64,000 bases of DNA from Dermatophilus congolensis (GTDB lineage: Bacteria > Actinomycetota > Actinomycetes > Actinomycetales > Dermatophilaceae): the NCBI GenBank assembly GCA_030538115.1, contig JAUNUP010000003.1, positions 91,779 through 155,778 of the forward strand. The letters are read 5' to 3'. The notes beneath the pieces are model-generated. The model saw only the letters and a program-made list of their open reading frames with translations, had not been told where the DNA came from and did no database searches. Below, in pieces: positions 34,511-42,349 of this stretch. Within the stretch, counting starts at the first letter, position 1. Each line of letters opens with the position of its first letter. Position numbers and translations under genes: made by a program.

Positions 34511-34806
34511 GGCCGGTGTGGTCCCCCTCGGTCGTTGCGGCCTCGATCGTGGCTGCTCAGGGGCACCAGCATGGGACAGCTGTTGGAGAATCCCGAGACG
34601 AGATCCATACGGGCGCATCACAGGGTCGTGACAAATCCCGAACAAGAATCGCCTGGTGGGGCCGATGAGTGGAGTGTGGCCGGCCCCCCTTCGGGCGCCT
34701 CGACACGCCAGGCAAGAAAGTGGCGGGCTTACCGTGAAGTCGGGCCGACGCCCCTCATCCGTGACGATCGACAACGGCGCTGCAGCTGCGGGCCCAGCGC
34801 CTGCTC
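34511..34806. other. Divergent intergenic region, no gene seen
   Basis: About 296 nt between the CPBP and PIG-L genes. Overlapping frames in both directions are extensions of the neighbours without coding character. No promoter or fold I can support. Confidence 0.5.
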
Positions 34807-34819
34807 AGGAGGAATGACG

Positions 34820-35485
34820 TTGAGCGACAACCTGCCCCGCTGGAGGCGCGCGCTCGTCGTGGTGGCGCACCCCGACGACGAGTCGTTCGGCCTGGGAGCG
34901 CTGGTCAGCACTTTCACGCAGGCCAGCGCGGAGGTCGACGTGCTCTGCTTCACGCAGGGCGAGGCCTCGACACTCGGCGCCTCGGACGACCTGGCGGGGA
35001 TCCGCGCCGGCGAACTCGAACGCGCCGCACAGGCGCTGGGGGTACGGCGGGCGCTGCTCCGCAATCATCCCGACGGCGGGCTGGCCGATGTGCGGCACGA
35101 CATCCTGGACTCCGATGTGCTGGCGACCGCCCGTGAACTGGGCGCTGACGGACTGCTCGCTATCGACTGGACCGGCGTCACCCGCCACCCCGACCACATC
35201 GCGGCCACCGCCGCAGCAGCGCGGGTCGGCGAGGCCGAGGGCCTACCGGTGCTGGGGTGGGGCCTCCCGGAGGCGGTCGCCCAGCAACTCCGCACCGAGA
35301 CCGGAGCGCCGTTCGCGGGCCTGGCGCCGGAGGAGGTCGAGCTGAGCGTGGAGGTCGACCGCACCGCCCAGCACGCCGCGATCGTCTGTCACGCGACCCA
35401 GGCCACCCCCGACTCGGTGCTCTGGCGCCGCCTAGAACTGCAGGGTTCGACTGAAACGCTGCGCTGGCTGCACCGGGTGGACTGA
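34820..35485 (+). CDS. PIG-L family N-acetylglucosaminyl deacetylase-like protein
   Basis: 221 aa. Zinc-binding AHPDDESFG near the N-terminus and TRHPDH later are the PIG-L/MshB signature. The substrate could be a GlcNAc-containing compound or a mycothiol conjugate; a MshB or Mca identity is not supported. A TTG start at 34820 is chosen because AGGAGG lies 7 nt before it, whereas the in-frame ATG at 34814 is 1 nt from that site. Confidence 0.88.
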   Translation: MSDNLPRWRRALVVVAHPDDESFGLGALVSTFTQASAEVDVLCFTQGEASTLGASDDLAGIRAGELERAAQALGVRRALLRNHPDGGLADVRHDILDSDVLATARELGADGLLAIDWTGVTRHPDHIAATAAAARVGEAEGLPVLGWGLPEAVAQQLRTETGAPFAGLAPEEVELSVEVDRTAQHAAIVCHATQATPDSVLWRRLELQGSTETLRWLHRVD

Positions 35486-35489
35486 GCCA

Positions 35490-35578
35490 GGTGGCGGCGA
35501 CCGTGCCTGAGTCCGTTGGCCCGTGCTGGGGGTTCCTGCTCGACGAGCAGGCTAAGTCCGACTGGCAGGCTCGCCACC
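35490..35578 (+). other. Structured intergenic segment with nested stems
   Basis: An outer stem GGTGGCG (35490-35496) / CGCCACC (35572-35578) encloses CCTGCTCG-A-CGAGCAGG (35535-35551), an almost perfect palindrome. The motif CTgAGTCCGaCTGG recurs at about 35507, 35552 and 35593. It could be a terminator complex for the PIG-L gene or a small structured RNA before the lipoprotein gene. Confidence 0.4.
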
Positions 35579-35651
35579 GACCGGCGGCCCGGCTGAGTCT
35601 GACTGTGCTGCAATGCACTATCGAACGATCCGACGTTCGCGAGGAGTTCAG

Positions 35652-36230
35652 ATGACGTCGCTTCGAGGCATCGCCGCCCTTACCTGCGTGGCTGCGTTGG
35701 GTGGCGTTGCCGCCTGCACGTCGGGCGAACCGAGGCAGGATGCAGCCACAACAATCGCAACGTCTCCTGCGATGCCCCCTGTGACATCTGCACCCGCTGT
35801 GCCCTCTGAGCCCAGCGCCGCCACGGGCAGTCTGAAGGAGCCGACGATGACGGTGCCGACCGGCGCCGCAGACACGTCGAGCCTCCCGGTAGCCGGAGTT
35901 GCGTTGCCCGCCAACGGAGCAGCCGTTGACGCGGCCACCTTCGCCGCGGCGATGCAGGTCCCGGGCACCGTCATCCTCGACGTGAGGACGCCGCAGGAGT
36001 TCGCCCAAGGTCACATCGAAGGCGCTTTCAACATCGACATCGAATCGGGCAACTTCGCAGACAAAGTCGCCGAACTCGACACCCGAGTCCCCTACGCCAT
36101 CTACTGCAGAAGCGGAAACCGCTCAGCCGTAGCAGTGCAACAGATGAACTCCATAGGCTTCACCCAGACATACCACCTAGAAGGCGGAATAACAGCCTGG
36201 CAATCCTCGGGCCACCCGGTCGTGAAATAG
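35652..36230 (+). CDS. Rhodanese-domain lipoprotein
   Basis: 192 aa. A lipoprotein signal peptide with lipobox VAAC (C22) is followed by a Thr/Ser/Pro-rich linker (about 25-95) and a rhodanese domain (about 100-190) with VILDVRTPQEFAQGHIEGA and the active-site loop YCRSGNRSA. It would act on the outer face of the membrane in sulfur transfer or redox. GAGGAG precedes the ATG. The last 130 nt (from about 36100) use noticeably more A-ending codons (AGA, ATA, CTA, GGA) than the neighbours. Confidence 0.92.
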   Translation: MTSLRGIAALTCVAALGGVAACTSGEPRQDAATTIATSPAMPPVTSAPAVPSEPSAATGSLKEPTMTVPTGAADTSSLPVAGVALPANGAAVDAATFAAAMQVPGTVILDVRTPQEFAQGHIEGAFNIDIESGNFADKVAELDTRVPYAIYCRSGNRSAVAVQQMNSIGFTQTYHLEGGITAWQSSGHPVVK

Positions 36231-36310
36231 GGCTAGGGCACGTCGCTGAAATAGAACACCCGCGAATTGCTACGACCGTCCATGTTGCGGGATTGCCCTG
36301 GGGCGCAGGC

Positions 36311-36904
36311 TCACCCCGTCGGCTGGGGCGGGTAGGTCACCACTCCGTCATTCACCTCGGCGGGAGCGCCCCAGCGGCCGAGTTCGTGTTGTCGGGGCTT
36401 GGCCGTGCTGCTCAGGTGCCAGACCGTCCAGCCGCGGGCGACGAAGGTGTTGGAGATGAGGGAGCGGTGGCAGCGCCAGGGCATCGGCTCGCCACACATC
36501 ACTGCGACGCGTTGCTCGCGGGCCAGGGCCATGAGGCGGTCGATGCCCTCCTCGTACGCGGGCGTGAGTGTGTAGTCGGCGTAGTTCTTGAAGCTGTCGT
36601 TCTCCCAGCCGGCGTTGATGAGCGGATCGACGTCGAGCTGCTTGCGGCGCCGGCCGCCCAGCTCGGGCATCTGCATGTACCCGATGCCGGCGTCGTCGAG
36701 CCACGAGCCCATCACCTCGCCTCCGAACTGCGGGCTTCGCCGCGAGCCAGGAAACGACCGCACATCCACTACGACCTGGATGTTCGCCTCCTGCAACGCG
36801 GCGACGAAGACGGATTCGGGGCAGGTCCAGTGCCCGATGGTCCACAACTCACCGGCGGTGGCTTTGTCCGGAAGGGGGTCTGCGGAGGCGGTGCGTCTGG
36901 TCAT
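36311..36904 (-). CDS. DUF488 family protein
   Basis: 197 aa. It has the family segments TIGHWT, VVDVRSFPGSRRSPQFG and the conserved CGEPMPWRCHRSLIS (CxE...CHR). Biochemical function is not established; the Cys/His motif suggests a nucleic acid or metal role. It lies 29 nt downstream of the MurB-like gene on the same strand. Confidence 0.9.
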   Translation of the reverse strand: MTRRTASADPLPDKATAGELWTIGHWTCPESVFVAALQEANIQVVVDVRSFPGSRRSPQFGGEVMGSWLDDAGIGYMQMPELGGRRRKQLDVDPLINAGWENDSFKNYADYTLTPAYEEGIDRLMALAREQRVAVMCGEPMPWRCHRSLISNTFVARGWTVWHLSSTAKPRQHELGRWGAPAEVNDGVVTYPPQPTG

Positions 36905-36933
36905 CGCTCGTGCCTATCGATCGATGTTTGCGG

Positions 36934-37575
36934 TCAGTTGTTGGAGCCGAGGGCGATGTCGCGCACTCGGGCGAGCGGAACTCGCTCTCCGGGAGCGATT
37001 CCCAGCGCCTCCACCAACTCGGGGTCGTCGATCGGAGACGTGATGTCGGCCTGCTTGAGCAGTAGAGACGCCTCGACAACGACGTACCGGGGTGTCCCGT
37101 CAGGGAGCAGTTCGCGGCTGAATCGCGAAGAACCAGGCTCGAATTCGCACTCCACCATCGCGAAGGTCTTCTGGGAGTCGGTGGCGCGATCCCAGGTGCG
37201 AACCGACGAGACCGTATCGGCGATCGACCGACCGAAGCGCACCTCGTTCGCCGTGACCACGCTGCCCACCGTTCCGGGCAGGCCGGCGAGAGCCTCGACT
37301 CCGGCCCAGCCGCCCTTCACGGCGAGTTCGATGACATCGGCCCACGGCTCCCCGGCCGCCAGCGTCAGGGTGCCGCCTCCGCAGAACACCAGGTCATCGA
37401 CGTGACACCCCTCGGTGTTGAGGTCGATGCCGCGCGTCGCAACGTCGATGACCAGGCTCTCCACACCCGCAGGCGGCTCCGCGCCTCCCGCTACGACGAC
37501 CGCGGTCTCGGTCACGAAGGCGTCGTGCAGACCCGCCCGAAGCTCGTTTTCGCTGGTCACGGTGATGCGTCTCAT
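36934..37575 (-). CDS. Truncated MurB-like protein without the catalytic C-terminus
   Basis: 213 aa against about 340-370 for actinobacterial MurB. The middle of MurB is recognisable: DVATRGI, LTLAAGEPW, GGWAGVEALAGLPGTVGS, DTVSSVRTWDR and APGERVPLARVRDIALG. It ends where MurB continues into the catalytic RxGKGM...GSFF region, and the IQNVGAYGQ segment is replaced by VTANEVRFGRS. Only 29 nt separate its stop from DUF488, so no frameshifted remainder exists. It is probably a non-enzymatic MurB paralogue; FAD binding is uncertain. Confidence 0.75.
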   Translation of the reverse strand: MRRITVTSENELRAGLHDAFVTETAVVVAGGAEPPAGVESLVIDVATRGIDLNTEGCHVDDLVFCGGGTLTLAAGEPWADVIELAVKGGWAGVEALAGLPGTVGSVVTANEVRFGRSIADTVSSVRTWDRATDSQKTFAMVECEFEPGSSRFSRELLPDGTPRYVVVEASLLLKQADITSPIDDPELVEALGIAPGERVPLARVRDIALGSNN

Positions 37576-37707
37576 GTCCCAGGCCTACGCGACCGCAGGG
37601 AGCTCCGCAACTGGGAGCCGACGTCCGCGCACTCGGTGACGTCGGCGCCCCGCGGCCCCGGGTCGAGGCGGGACTTTCGTCGCGGCATCCCTGACAGACT
37701 CGGTTGC

Positions 37708-38388
37708 ATGCGAGCTGTTCACGTGGCGATTCCCGATGTTCCGGCCCGGCCCGACTGCCCGGTGGTCGTGGTCGACGTGATCCGGGCATTCACCACCGCC
37801 GCCTGGGTATTCGACGGAGGCGCCCGCCTCCTCGCATTGGCCGCCACCGACGACGACGCCCTCGCCGTGAAAGCCCGCCTCGGAGCCGATGCCCTCGCGA
37901 TCAAGGACTACCCCCAGACCGAGGGGTTCGACCTCGGCAACTCCCCCGGCACGATCCGCGAGACCGACCTGACCGGTCGGCCGGTCGTGCAGCGCACCAA
38001 CAACGGCACAGTGGGCGTGCACGCGGCCCGCCACGCGCCCCTCGTGCTGTGCGGAGCGCTGGTCAACGCCTCCGCAACCGCCCGCACACTGCGCGAAACC
38101 GGCGCCGACGAGGTGCTGTACGTCATCACCGGCCGCGGCGGCGAGGCGGAGGAAGACATCGCGGGCGCCGACCTCATCCACGCGCTCGTCACCGAAGGTG
38201 TTGCGCCACCCGGCATTTCGGAGCGGGTACGCGAGTCGCACAACGCCCACCGCCTGCGCGGTCGGCTGGCCGACGGCTACCCCGGCTATCACGCCGACGA
38301 CATCGACCTCTCGGCCACGATCGACTCCTTCGACTTCACGATGGTCGCCGTCGAACGCGACGGCCTCATCGTCGTCGACCGCGTGTGA
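37708..38388 (+). CDS. ComB-type 2-phosphosulfolactate phosphatase family protein
   Basis: 226 aa. VVVVDVIRAFTTAAWVFDGG, DLGNSPG, QRTNNGTVGV and LCGALVNASATA are typical of ComB, named for a coenzyme M pathway step in archaea. Bacterial members are common without coenzyme M, so the true substrate is open. No ribosome binding site; CAGACT ends 7 nt before the ATG, in a block shared with the ABC gene at 49815. Confidence 0.85.
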   Translation: MRAVHVAIPDVPARPDCPVVVVDVIRAFTTAAWVFDGGARLLALAATDDDALAVKARLGADALAIKDYPQTEGFDLGNSPGTIRETDLTGRPVVQRTNNGTVGVHAARHAPLVLCGALVNASATARTLRETGADEVLYVITGRGGEAEEDIAGADLIHALVTEGVAPPGISERVRESHNAHRLRGRLADGYPGYHADDIDLSATIDSFDFTMVAVERDGLIVVDRV

Positions 38389-38409
38389 GTCGTCGACCGC
38401 CCGTGAGCC

Positions 38410-39594
38410 TCAGGGCAGGCGCTCGCCCTTCATCTGTTGCGACTTGTAGACCGAGCTGATCACCACGCCGTCCAGGAATGCGGTGAGGCGGTCGGCCTCC
38501 GCATCGAGGCGTTTGCGGTCGCGGGCCTTGAGTTTCTCGGTCGGAACGACCCGCACACGAGCGTCGTCATCTTGCACCCAGCAGCCGACGATCCGGCCGT
38601 CGAGCCAGGCGGTGGTGCCGCCGTTGCCGTTGGAGTCGAACAGGTACGGCACGTGGGCGGGGTCGAGGTAGAAGTCGCGGGCCTTCCAGCCCATCGTCGT
38701 CGGATCGAGAACTGGCAGGAGCGCGGTCCACTCGCCCACGTCGGGATCCTCCGTCTCGTCGCCGGGCAGAACGAATCCCGTGACCCTCGAATCCAACTGA
38801 ACGGCCATGGCCTCGACATCCGCAAGTGCCGACCGCACCGCACTCTTCGTCGTGCCGAACCACCAGACGATGTCGTCTTCGGTGGCCGGGCCGAACGACG
38901 CCAGGTACCGCCTCACTAGCTCGGCGTACCCGGCTCGCGCCTCCAGCGGCGCGGGCACCTCGCCCAACCACGTCGACATGAGGGTCCAGGTGGGCCGTGA
39001 CGTGCTCCAATGCCCTTCGTTGGCGCCGCGCACGAGGCGGCCTTCGGCTCCAAGGAGCGTGAGGATGCGTGGGGCGAATGTGCTCGGCACATCCCAGCTC
39101 TTCGCCCCCGGCGCGGGAGTCGTGCGGCCCTCCAATTCCGGCAGCTGTTCACGAAGTTGCCTGGCGCTCAACGCGGATCCGTCGGAGAGGCGATCGAGCA
39201 CGGCGGCCGTGGCGCGGGCGATCCATGCAGCGCCGTCGGGGGTAATGCCGTGCTTTTCGAGGTCCTTCGCGATGACGTTGCGCTGCTGAAGTGCGACCCG
39301 TGCGGAGGAACTCCCGAGCAGAGCCGGCAACAACTCGCGCGGGGCCGCGAAGAGCGTGCGTCGCATCGCGAGTTGCTTGACGAGCGAACGGTCTTCGTAC
39401 ATCACCCGCTCGACGGAGGCGACGTCGGCACCATTCATACGTGCCGCGATCGACAGGTGCACGCTCGGCGGCTCCGTCGCGTGCAGAACCGTCATCGCGC
39501 GCGCCGCGGCCAGCGGGTCGGCGACGCGATGCTCGGGATGGAGGGCGTGACGCCTGGCCAGACGCGCTCGCCGCGCGTCGTCACTGAACCGCAT
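38410..39594 (-). CDS. Winged-helix DNA-binding protein, AlkZ/YcaQ-like (HTH_42)
   Basis: 394 aa of the family that includes the crosslink glycosylases AlkZ and AlkX. Typical text: LARRHAL, SIAARM, VRRYLASFGPATEDDIVWWFG, LLPVLDPTTMGWKARDFYLD and GTTAWLDGRIVG. At the place where AlkZ enzymes have a QxQ or QxD catalytic pair, this protein reads HATEPP, so glycosylase activity is not assured. The ATG at 39594 is chosen; the frame open to 39792 runs through repeat DNA. Confidence 0.82.
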   Translation of the reverse strand: MRFSDDARRARLARRHALHPEHRVADPLAAARAMTVLHATEPPSVHLSIAARMNGADVASVERVMYEDRSLVKQLAMRRTLFAAPRELLPALLGSSSARVALQQRNVIAKDLEKHGITPDGAAWIARATAAVLDRLSDGSALSARQLREQLPELEGRTTPAPGAKSWDVPSTFAPRILTLLGAEGRLVRGANEGHWSTSRPTWTLMSTWLGEVPAPLEARAGYAELVRRYLASFGPATEDDIVWWFGTTKSAVRSALADVEAMAVQLDSRVTGFVLPGDETEDPDVGEWTALLPVLDPTTMGWKARDFYLDPAHVPYLFDSNGNGGTTAWLDGRIVGCWVQDDDARVRVVPTEKLKARDRKRLDAEADRLTAFLDGVVISSVYKSQQMKGERLP

Positions 39595-39664
39595 GCCCGC
39601 CATCCTGCCCGAACAGCGCCGAACCGCGCCCCAACAGTGCCTGGAGGCCGGTGCGCCGATCGTT

Positions 39665-39720
39665 GCGACACGAGGGATGCAGTTCTCGGGCGCTCGCGCG
39701 CATCGACCTAGGTGAATGCG
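39665..39720. repeat. Half copy of the 90-bp palindromic element
   Basis: The left arm GCGACACGAGGGATGCA (39665-39681) and the centre with ACCTAGGTGAATGC (39706-39719) are present. The right arm is missing and is replaced by sequence leading into a poly-C tract. It lies between the winged-helix gene start and the CDF exporter stop. Confidence 0.85.
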
Positions 39721-39741
39721 AGCAGTCCTAGTTGGTACCTG

Positions 39742-39778
39742 CCCCCCACCGCGTTCCCCGCCCCCCCCCGCCCCCCCC
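39742..39778. repeat. Poly-C tract, G-quadruplex-capable on the minus strand
   Basis: Runs of 6, 4, 9 and 8 C (39742-39747, 39756-39759, 39761-39769, 39771-39778). The minus strand therefore carries four G-runs with 1-, 1- and 8-nt loops. It starts 33 nt past the CDF exporter stop, next to the broken end of the half element. Run lengths should be treated with caution, as homopolymers are error-prone. Confidence 0.85.
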
Positions 39779-39810
39779 AACGTCGGCGCCACCCCATCCG
39801 AGCCGGGGGT

Positions 39811-40752
39811 CTAGGCGTGCCGCACGGACGTCGGTTCGTTCTTCTGCACCGCGGCCGTCTCGAGCTGAAAAGTCGAATGCTCCACGGAGACAGGGAAATG
39901 CTCGCGAACGCACCTCTGGATCGCCATCAAGGTCTCGACGGCGTGGCCCGTGGTGAAGCACTGATCGTCGACCACCACGTGCGCGGTGATCGTCGGCAGC
40001 CCCGTCGCGACCGTCGAGGCATGTACGTCGTGCACTTCTCGCACGTGGTCGAGTGCGAGGATGTGTCGTCGCACCTCGTCGAGGTCGAGCCCGTCGGGCG
40101 TGAACTCCATGAGGACGCGCGCCGTGTCGCGCAGGAGCGTGATCGCCCGGGGCAGGATCAGCGCCGCGATGAACAGGCCCGCCACCGCGTCGGCCTGCTG
40201 GAAGCCGGTAGTGGCGATGACCACGGCCGCGACGATCACCCCGAGCGAGCCGAGTGCGTCGTTGAGCACCTCCAGAAACGCGGCGCGCATGTTGAAGTTC
40301 GCGCTACGGCTGGAGGCGAGCACCGCCATCGCGATGAGATTGGCGACGAGGCCGATCACACCGAAGACGAGCAGTTCGGTGGCGGGCACATGGGGCGGCT
40401 CGAACAGGCGCCGCACCCCTTCGATCGCGGCGTATATCCCCACAACGAGCAGCAACGACGCCTGCCCCAGGGCGGCGATCACCTCGATGCGGCGAAACCC
40501 CCAGGTGCGCCGCGGGTCAGCCGGCCGAAGCATGAGGGTCGCCGCGATCAGTGCGACGAACAGGCCGGAGGCGTCGACGATCGCGTGCGCGGTGTCGGTG
40601 AGCAGCGCGAGGCTTCCGGTGATCCAGGCACCGACCGCCTGGGCCACCACGATCGTCGCGGTGATCCCGAACGCGAACCAGAGTCGCCCGCGGTGGTCAC
40701 CGGGCTGCCCGGCCGTGTCGGAGCCGTGGGCGTGACTGTGGTTGTGCCCCAT
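39811..40752 (-). CDS. Cation diffusion facilitator (CzcD/ZitB-like)
   Basis: 313 aa, six membrane helices. A His-rich start (MGHNHSHAHG) precedes the transport-site motifs ALLTDTAHAIVD (helix II) and EVLNDALGSLG (helix V), and a C-terminal cytoplasmic domain (about 220-310) with a metal-binding histidine set. It exports Zn2+ or similar ions in exchange for protons. The start shares one nucleotide with the stop of the ArsR-type repressor (TGATG), indicating an operon. Confidence 0.92.
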   Translation of the reverse strand: MGHNHSHAHGSDTAGQPGDHRGRLWFAFGITATIVVAQAVGAWITGSLALLTDTAHAIVDASGLFVALIAATLMLRPADPRRTWGFRRIEVIAALGQASLLLVVGIYAAIEGVRRLFEPPHVPATELLVFGVIGLVANLIAMAVLASSRSANFNMRAAFLEVLNDALGSLGVIVAAVVIATTGFQQADAVAGLFIAALILPRAITLLRDTARVLMEFTPDGLDLDEVRRHILALDHVREVHDVHASTVATGLPTITAHVVVDDQCFTTGHAVETLMAIQRCVREHFPVSVEHSTFQLETAAVQKNEPTSVRHA

Positions 40753-41240
40753 CAGGCCCCCTCTGGCAGCGCGGCACCCGGGCCGCGGCTCCCGACTGTC
40801 GGCGAGAGCGGCGGCTGCTCGCCGCCGAGCGGAGGGGCTGCACCGCCGTCAGTCGGGCTCGACGCTCCCTCGCCGGGCGCGGCAACGCCGGGGTGACGCA
40901 GGTGGGCGCACAGAACCGCGCGCTTACCGGTCGACTCGAGCAGTGCCTCTGCGGCGGCGATGAACGCGCTCAGACGCACGGGGTCGGCGAGCGAGTACCA
41001 CGAGGAGCGTCCGTGCGGCCGCAACTCGACGAGCCCGCACTCCAAGAGGTACGCAAGATGCCTGCTCACAGTGGATTGGGCCAACCCGATGTGCTCGACG
41101 AGGTCGCGCACGCGATGCTCCCCGGAGGCGAGGTGCTGCAACACCGCTAACCGCGTCGGATCGGCGACGGCAGAGAACAAGTGGGCGTAGGCGGCGGTCG
41201 CTGCCTCGTCGAGTTCACCGTCCCCCAGATTCATCGTCAT
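40752..41240 (-). CDS. ArsR/SmtB-family metal repressor
   Basis: 162 aa. The winged helix has LFSAVADPTRLAVLQHLA and the recognition segment LAQSTVSRHLAYL. A long Gly/Pro-rich tail (about 125-162) follows. It probably senses the ion exported by the coupled CDF protein; an alpha5-type site (DPVRLSAFIAAAEALLE, then CAHLRHPG) is possible. TATCAT ends 6 nt before the ATG at 41240, a leaderless layout; the frame open to 41486 is antisense to the Crp gene. Confidence 0.9.
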   Translation of the reverse strand: MTMNLGDGELDEAATAAYAHLFSAVADPTRLAVLQHLASGEHRVRDLVEHIGLAQSTVSRHLAYLLECGLVELRPHGRSSWYSLADPVRLSAFIAAAEALLESTGKRAVLCAHLRHPGVAAPGEGASSPTDGGAAPPLGGEQPPLSPTVGSRGPGAALPEGA

Positions 41241-41246
41241 TGAGCG

Positions 41247-41262
41247 ATGATATGCCTGATAT
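41247..41262. promoter_or_regulatory. Operator/promoter between ArsR-type and Crp-type genes
   Basis: The A+T-rich ATGATATGCCTGATAT holds two TGATAT repeats 9 bp apart; ATAT-GCCTG-ATAT is symmetric in spacing. It overlaps the minus-strand -10 TATCAT (41252-41247). Likely the metal-repressor site. Confidence 0.5.
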
Positions 41263-41292
41263 TCGATTTGGGCCACGGCGTAGCCTGGCTGC

Positions 41293-41958
41293 ATGTCAGA
41301 TCTGTGCGTCTCCCGCGTGCCGATCTTCGCCGAGCTTGCACGCGCTGACCAGGAACGGGTAGCCGGCCTGGCACAGCCGGTGCGGTTCACCTCAGGTGAC
41401 CTGGTGGCCGACGAGCGCTCAGCTCCTCGCCTCCTCGTTGTACACAGGGGGCGCCTCAAGACCTCCCGCCTGACGCGCGAGGGCACCGATCAGTTGTTGC
41501 GCGTCATCGGGCCGGGCGATTTCGTCGGAGAGAGCGGCGTGCTCTCGGGCGCACCGTCGAACAAGCGTGTCTCCGCCGTCGAGGAGGGCGAGGCGTGCGC
41601 CTTCACCCACGACGCCTTGCGAGGGTTGCTTCAGGCCCGGCCGCAGGTGGCTCTGAAGATGCTGGCCACGGTGAGCAGTCAACTCGAGGATGCCGAAGAC
41701 CGCTTGGCCGCCCTCACGACCACCGACGTGGCGACGCGGCTCGCGGGCTACCTCATCGACCTCCCGGCCACGTTCTCGGACGGGATTGCCGAGGTCACGC
41801 TGCCGCTACCGAAGAAGGACATCGCCTCCCTGCTCGGCACCACCCCGGAGTCGCTCAGCCGCGGCTTCGCACGTTTGATGCGCGACACGATGATCGAGAC
41901 GAAGGGTGCGAAGGTGCGGCTCGTCGACTTCGAAGCACTGGACGCGCTCACCTCCTGA
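41293..41958 (+). CDS. Crp/Fnr-family transcriptional regulator
   Basis: 221 aa. A cyclic-nucleotide-binding-type beta-barrel (about 10-120, GDLVADE, GPGDFVGESGVLSG) is followed by a winged helix (about 145-215, LPKKDIASLLGTTPESLSRGFARL). The N-terminal LCVSRVPIF carries a single cysteine, so a four-Cys Fnr iron-sulfur cluster is absent. TAGCCT ends 6 nt before the ATG (leaderless layout). Divergent from the ArsR/CDF operon. Confidence 0.9.
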   Translation: MSDLCVSRVPIFAELARADQERVAGLAQPVRFTSGDLVADERSAPRLLVVHRGRLKTSRLTREGTDQLLRVIGPGDFVGESGVLSGAPSNKRVSAVEEGEACAFTHDALRGLLQARPQVALKMLATVSSQLEDAEDRLAALTTTDVATRLAGYLIDLPATFSDGIAEVTLPLPKKDIASLLGTTPESLSRGFARLMRDTMIETKGAKVRLVDFEALDALTS

Positions 41959-42090
41959 ACCGACAACCAGAGCGGCAAGCCGCGCGAACCTGACGATCCC
42001 GTTGGTCGGAGTCTCAGCCCAGCGAACACGTCTCCGCCAGACGCAGACGGCTTGTAAGCCGGAAGCGACCAAACCCGGGCGACTCGGTCA

Positions 42091-42306
42091 TCAGCGGTTT
42101 CTGGGGTGGTCACGGGCTTGGCGTTCGTTGCCTCGCTTGTAGTTGCCGGTGAGGCGGGCCATGAGGTGTTGCGGGTCGTCTGTTGTCACGTCGTCGAGAA
42201 AGTCGGCGGCGCGTTGCCCCCGGAGGGTGGTGACAGGGCGTCCGCGATGGCGGATCACGACCTCGTCGCCACGCACCTCGTACTCGAATCCCTCTGGCCC
42301 TGGCAT
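42091..42306 (-). CDS. Small hypothetical protein
   Basis: 71 aa, charged. It reads EYEVRGDEVVIRHRGRPVTT and then RGQRAADFLDDVTTDDPQ, a beta-rich start with a basic tail (GNYKRGNERQARDHPRNR). TACGGT ends 6 nt before the ATG, supporting this start over the longer frame. Unrecognised family. Confidence 0.7.
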   Translation of the reverse strand: MPGPEGFEYEVRGDEVVIRHRGRPVTTLRGQRAADFLDDVTTDDPQHLMARLTGNYKRGNERQARDHPRNR

Positions 42307-42349
42307 GTGTTCACCGTACGGCCCAGCACCCGGCCCGCCTTGGAGATGC

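Noticed and set aside
33626..34774. CPBP protease starting at 34774
   Set aside because: The extra 88 residues have no hydrophobic helix or domain and overlap the divergent promoter region; the ATG at 34510 precedes the first helix.
36905..37575. MurB-like protein as a frameshifted complete murB
   Set aside because: Only 29 nt lie between its stop and the next gene, and no other frame there resembles the MurB C-terminus.
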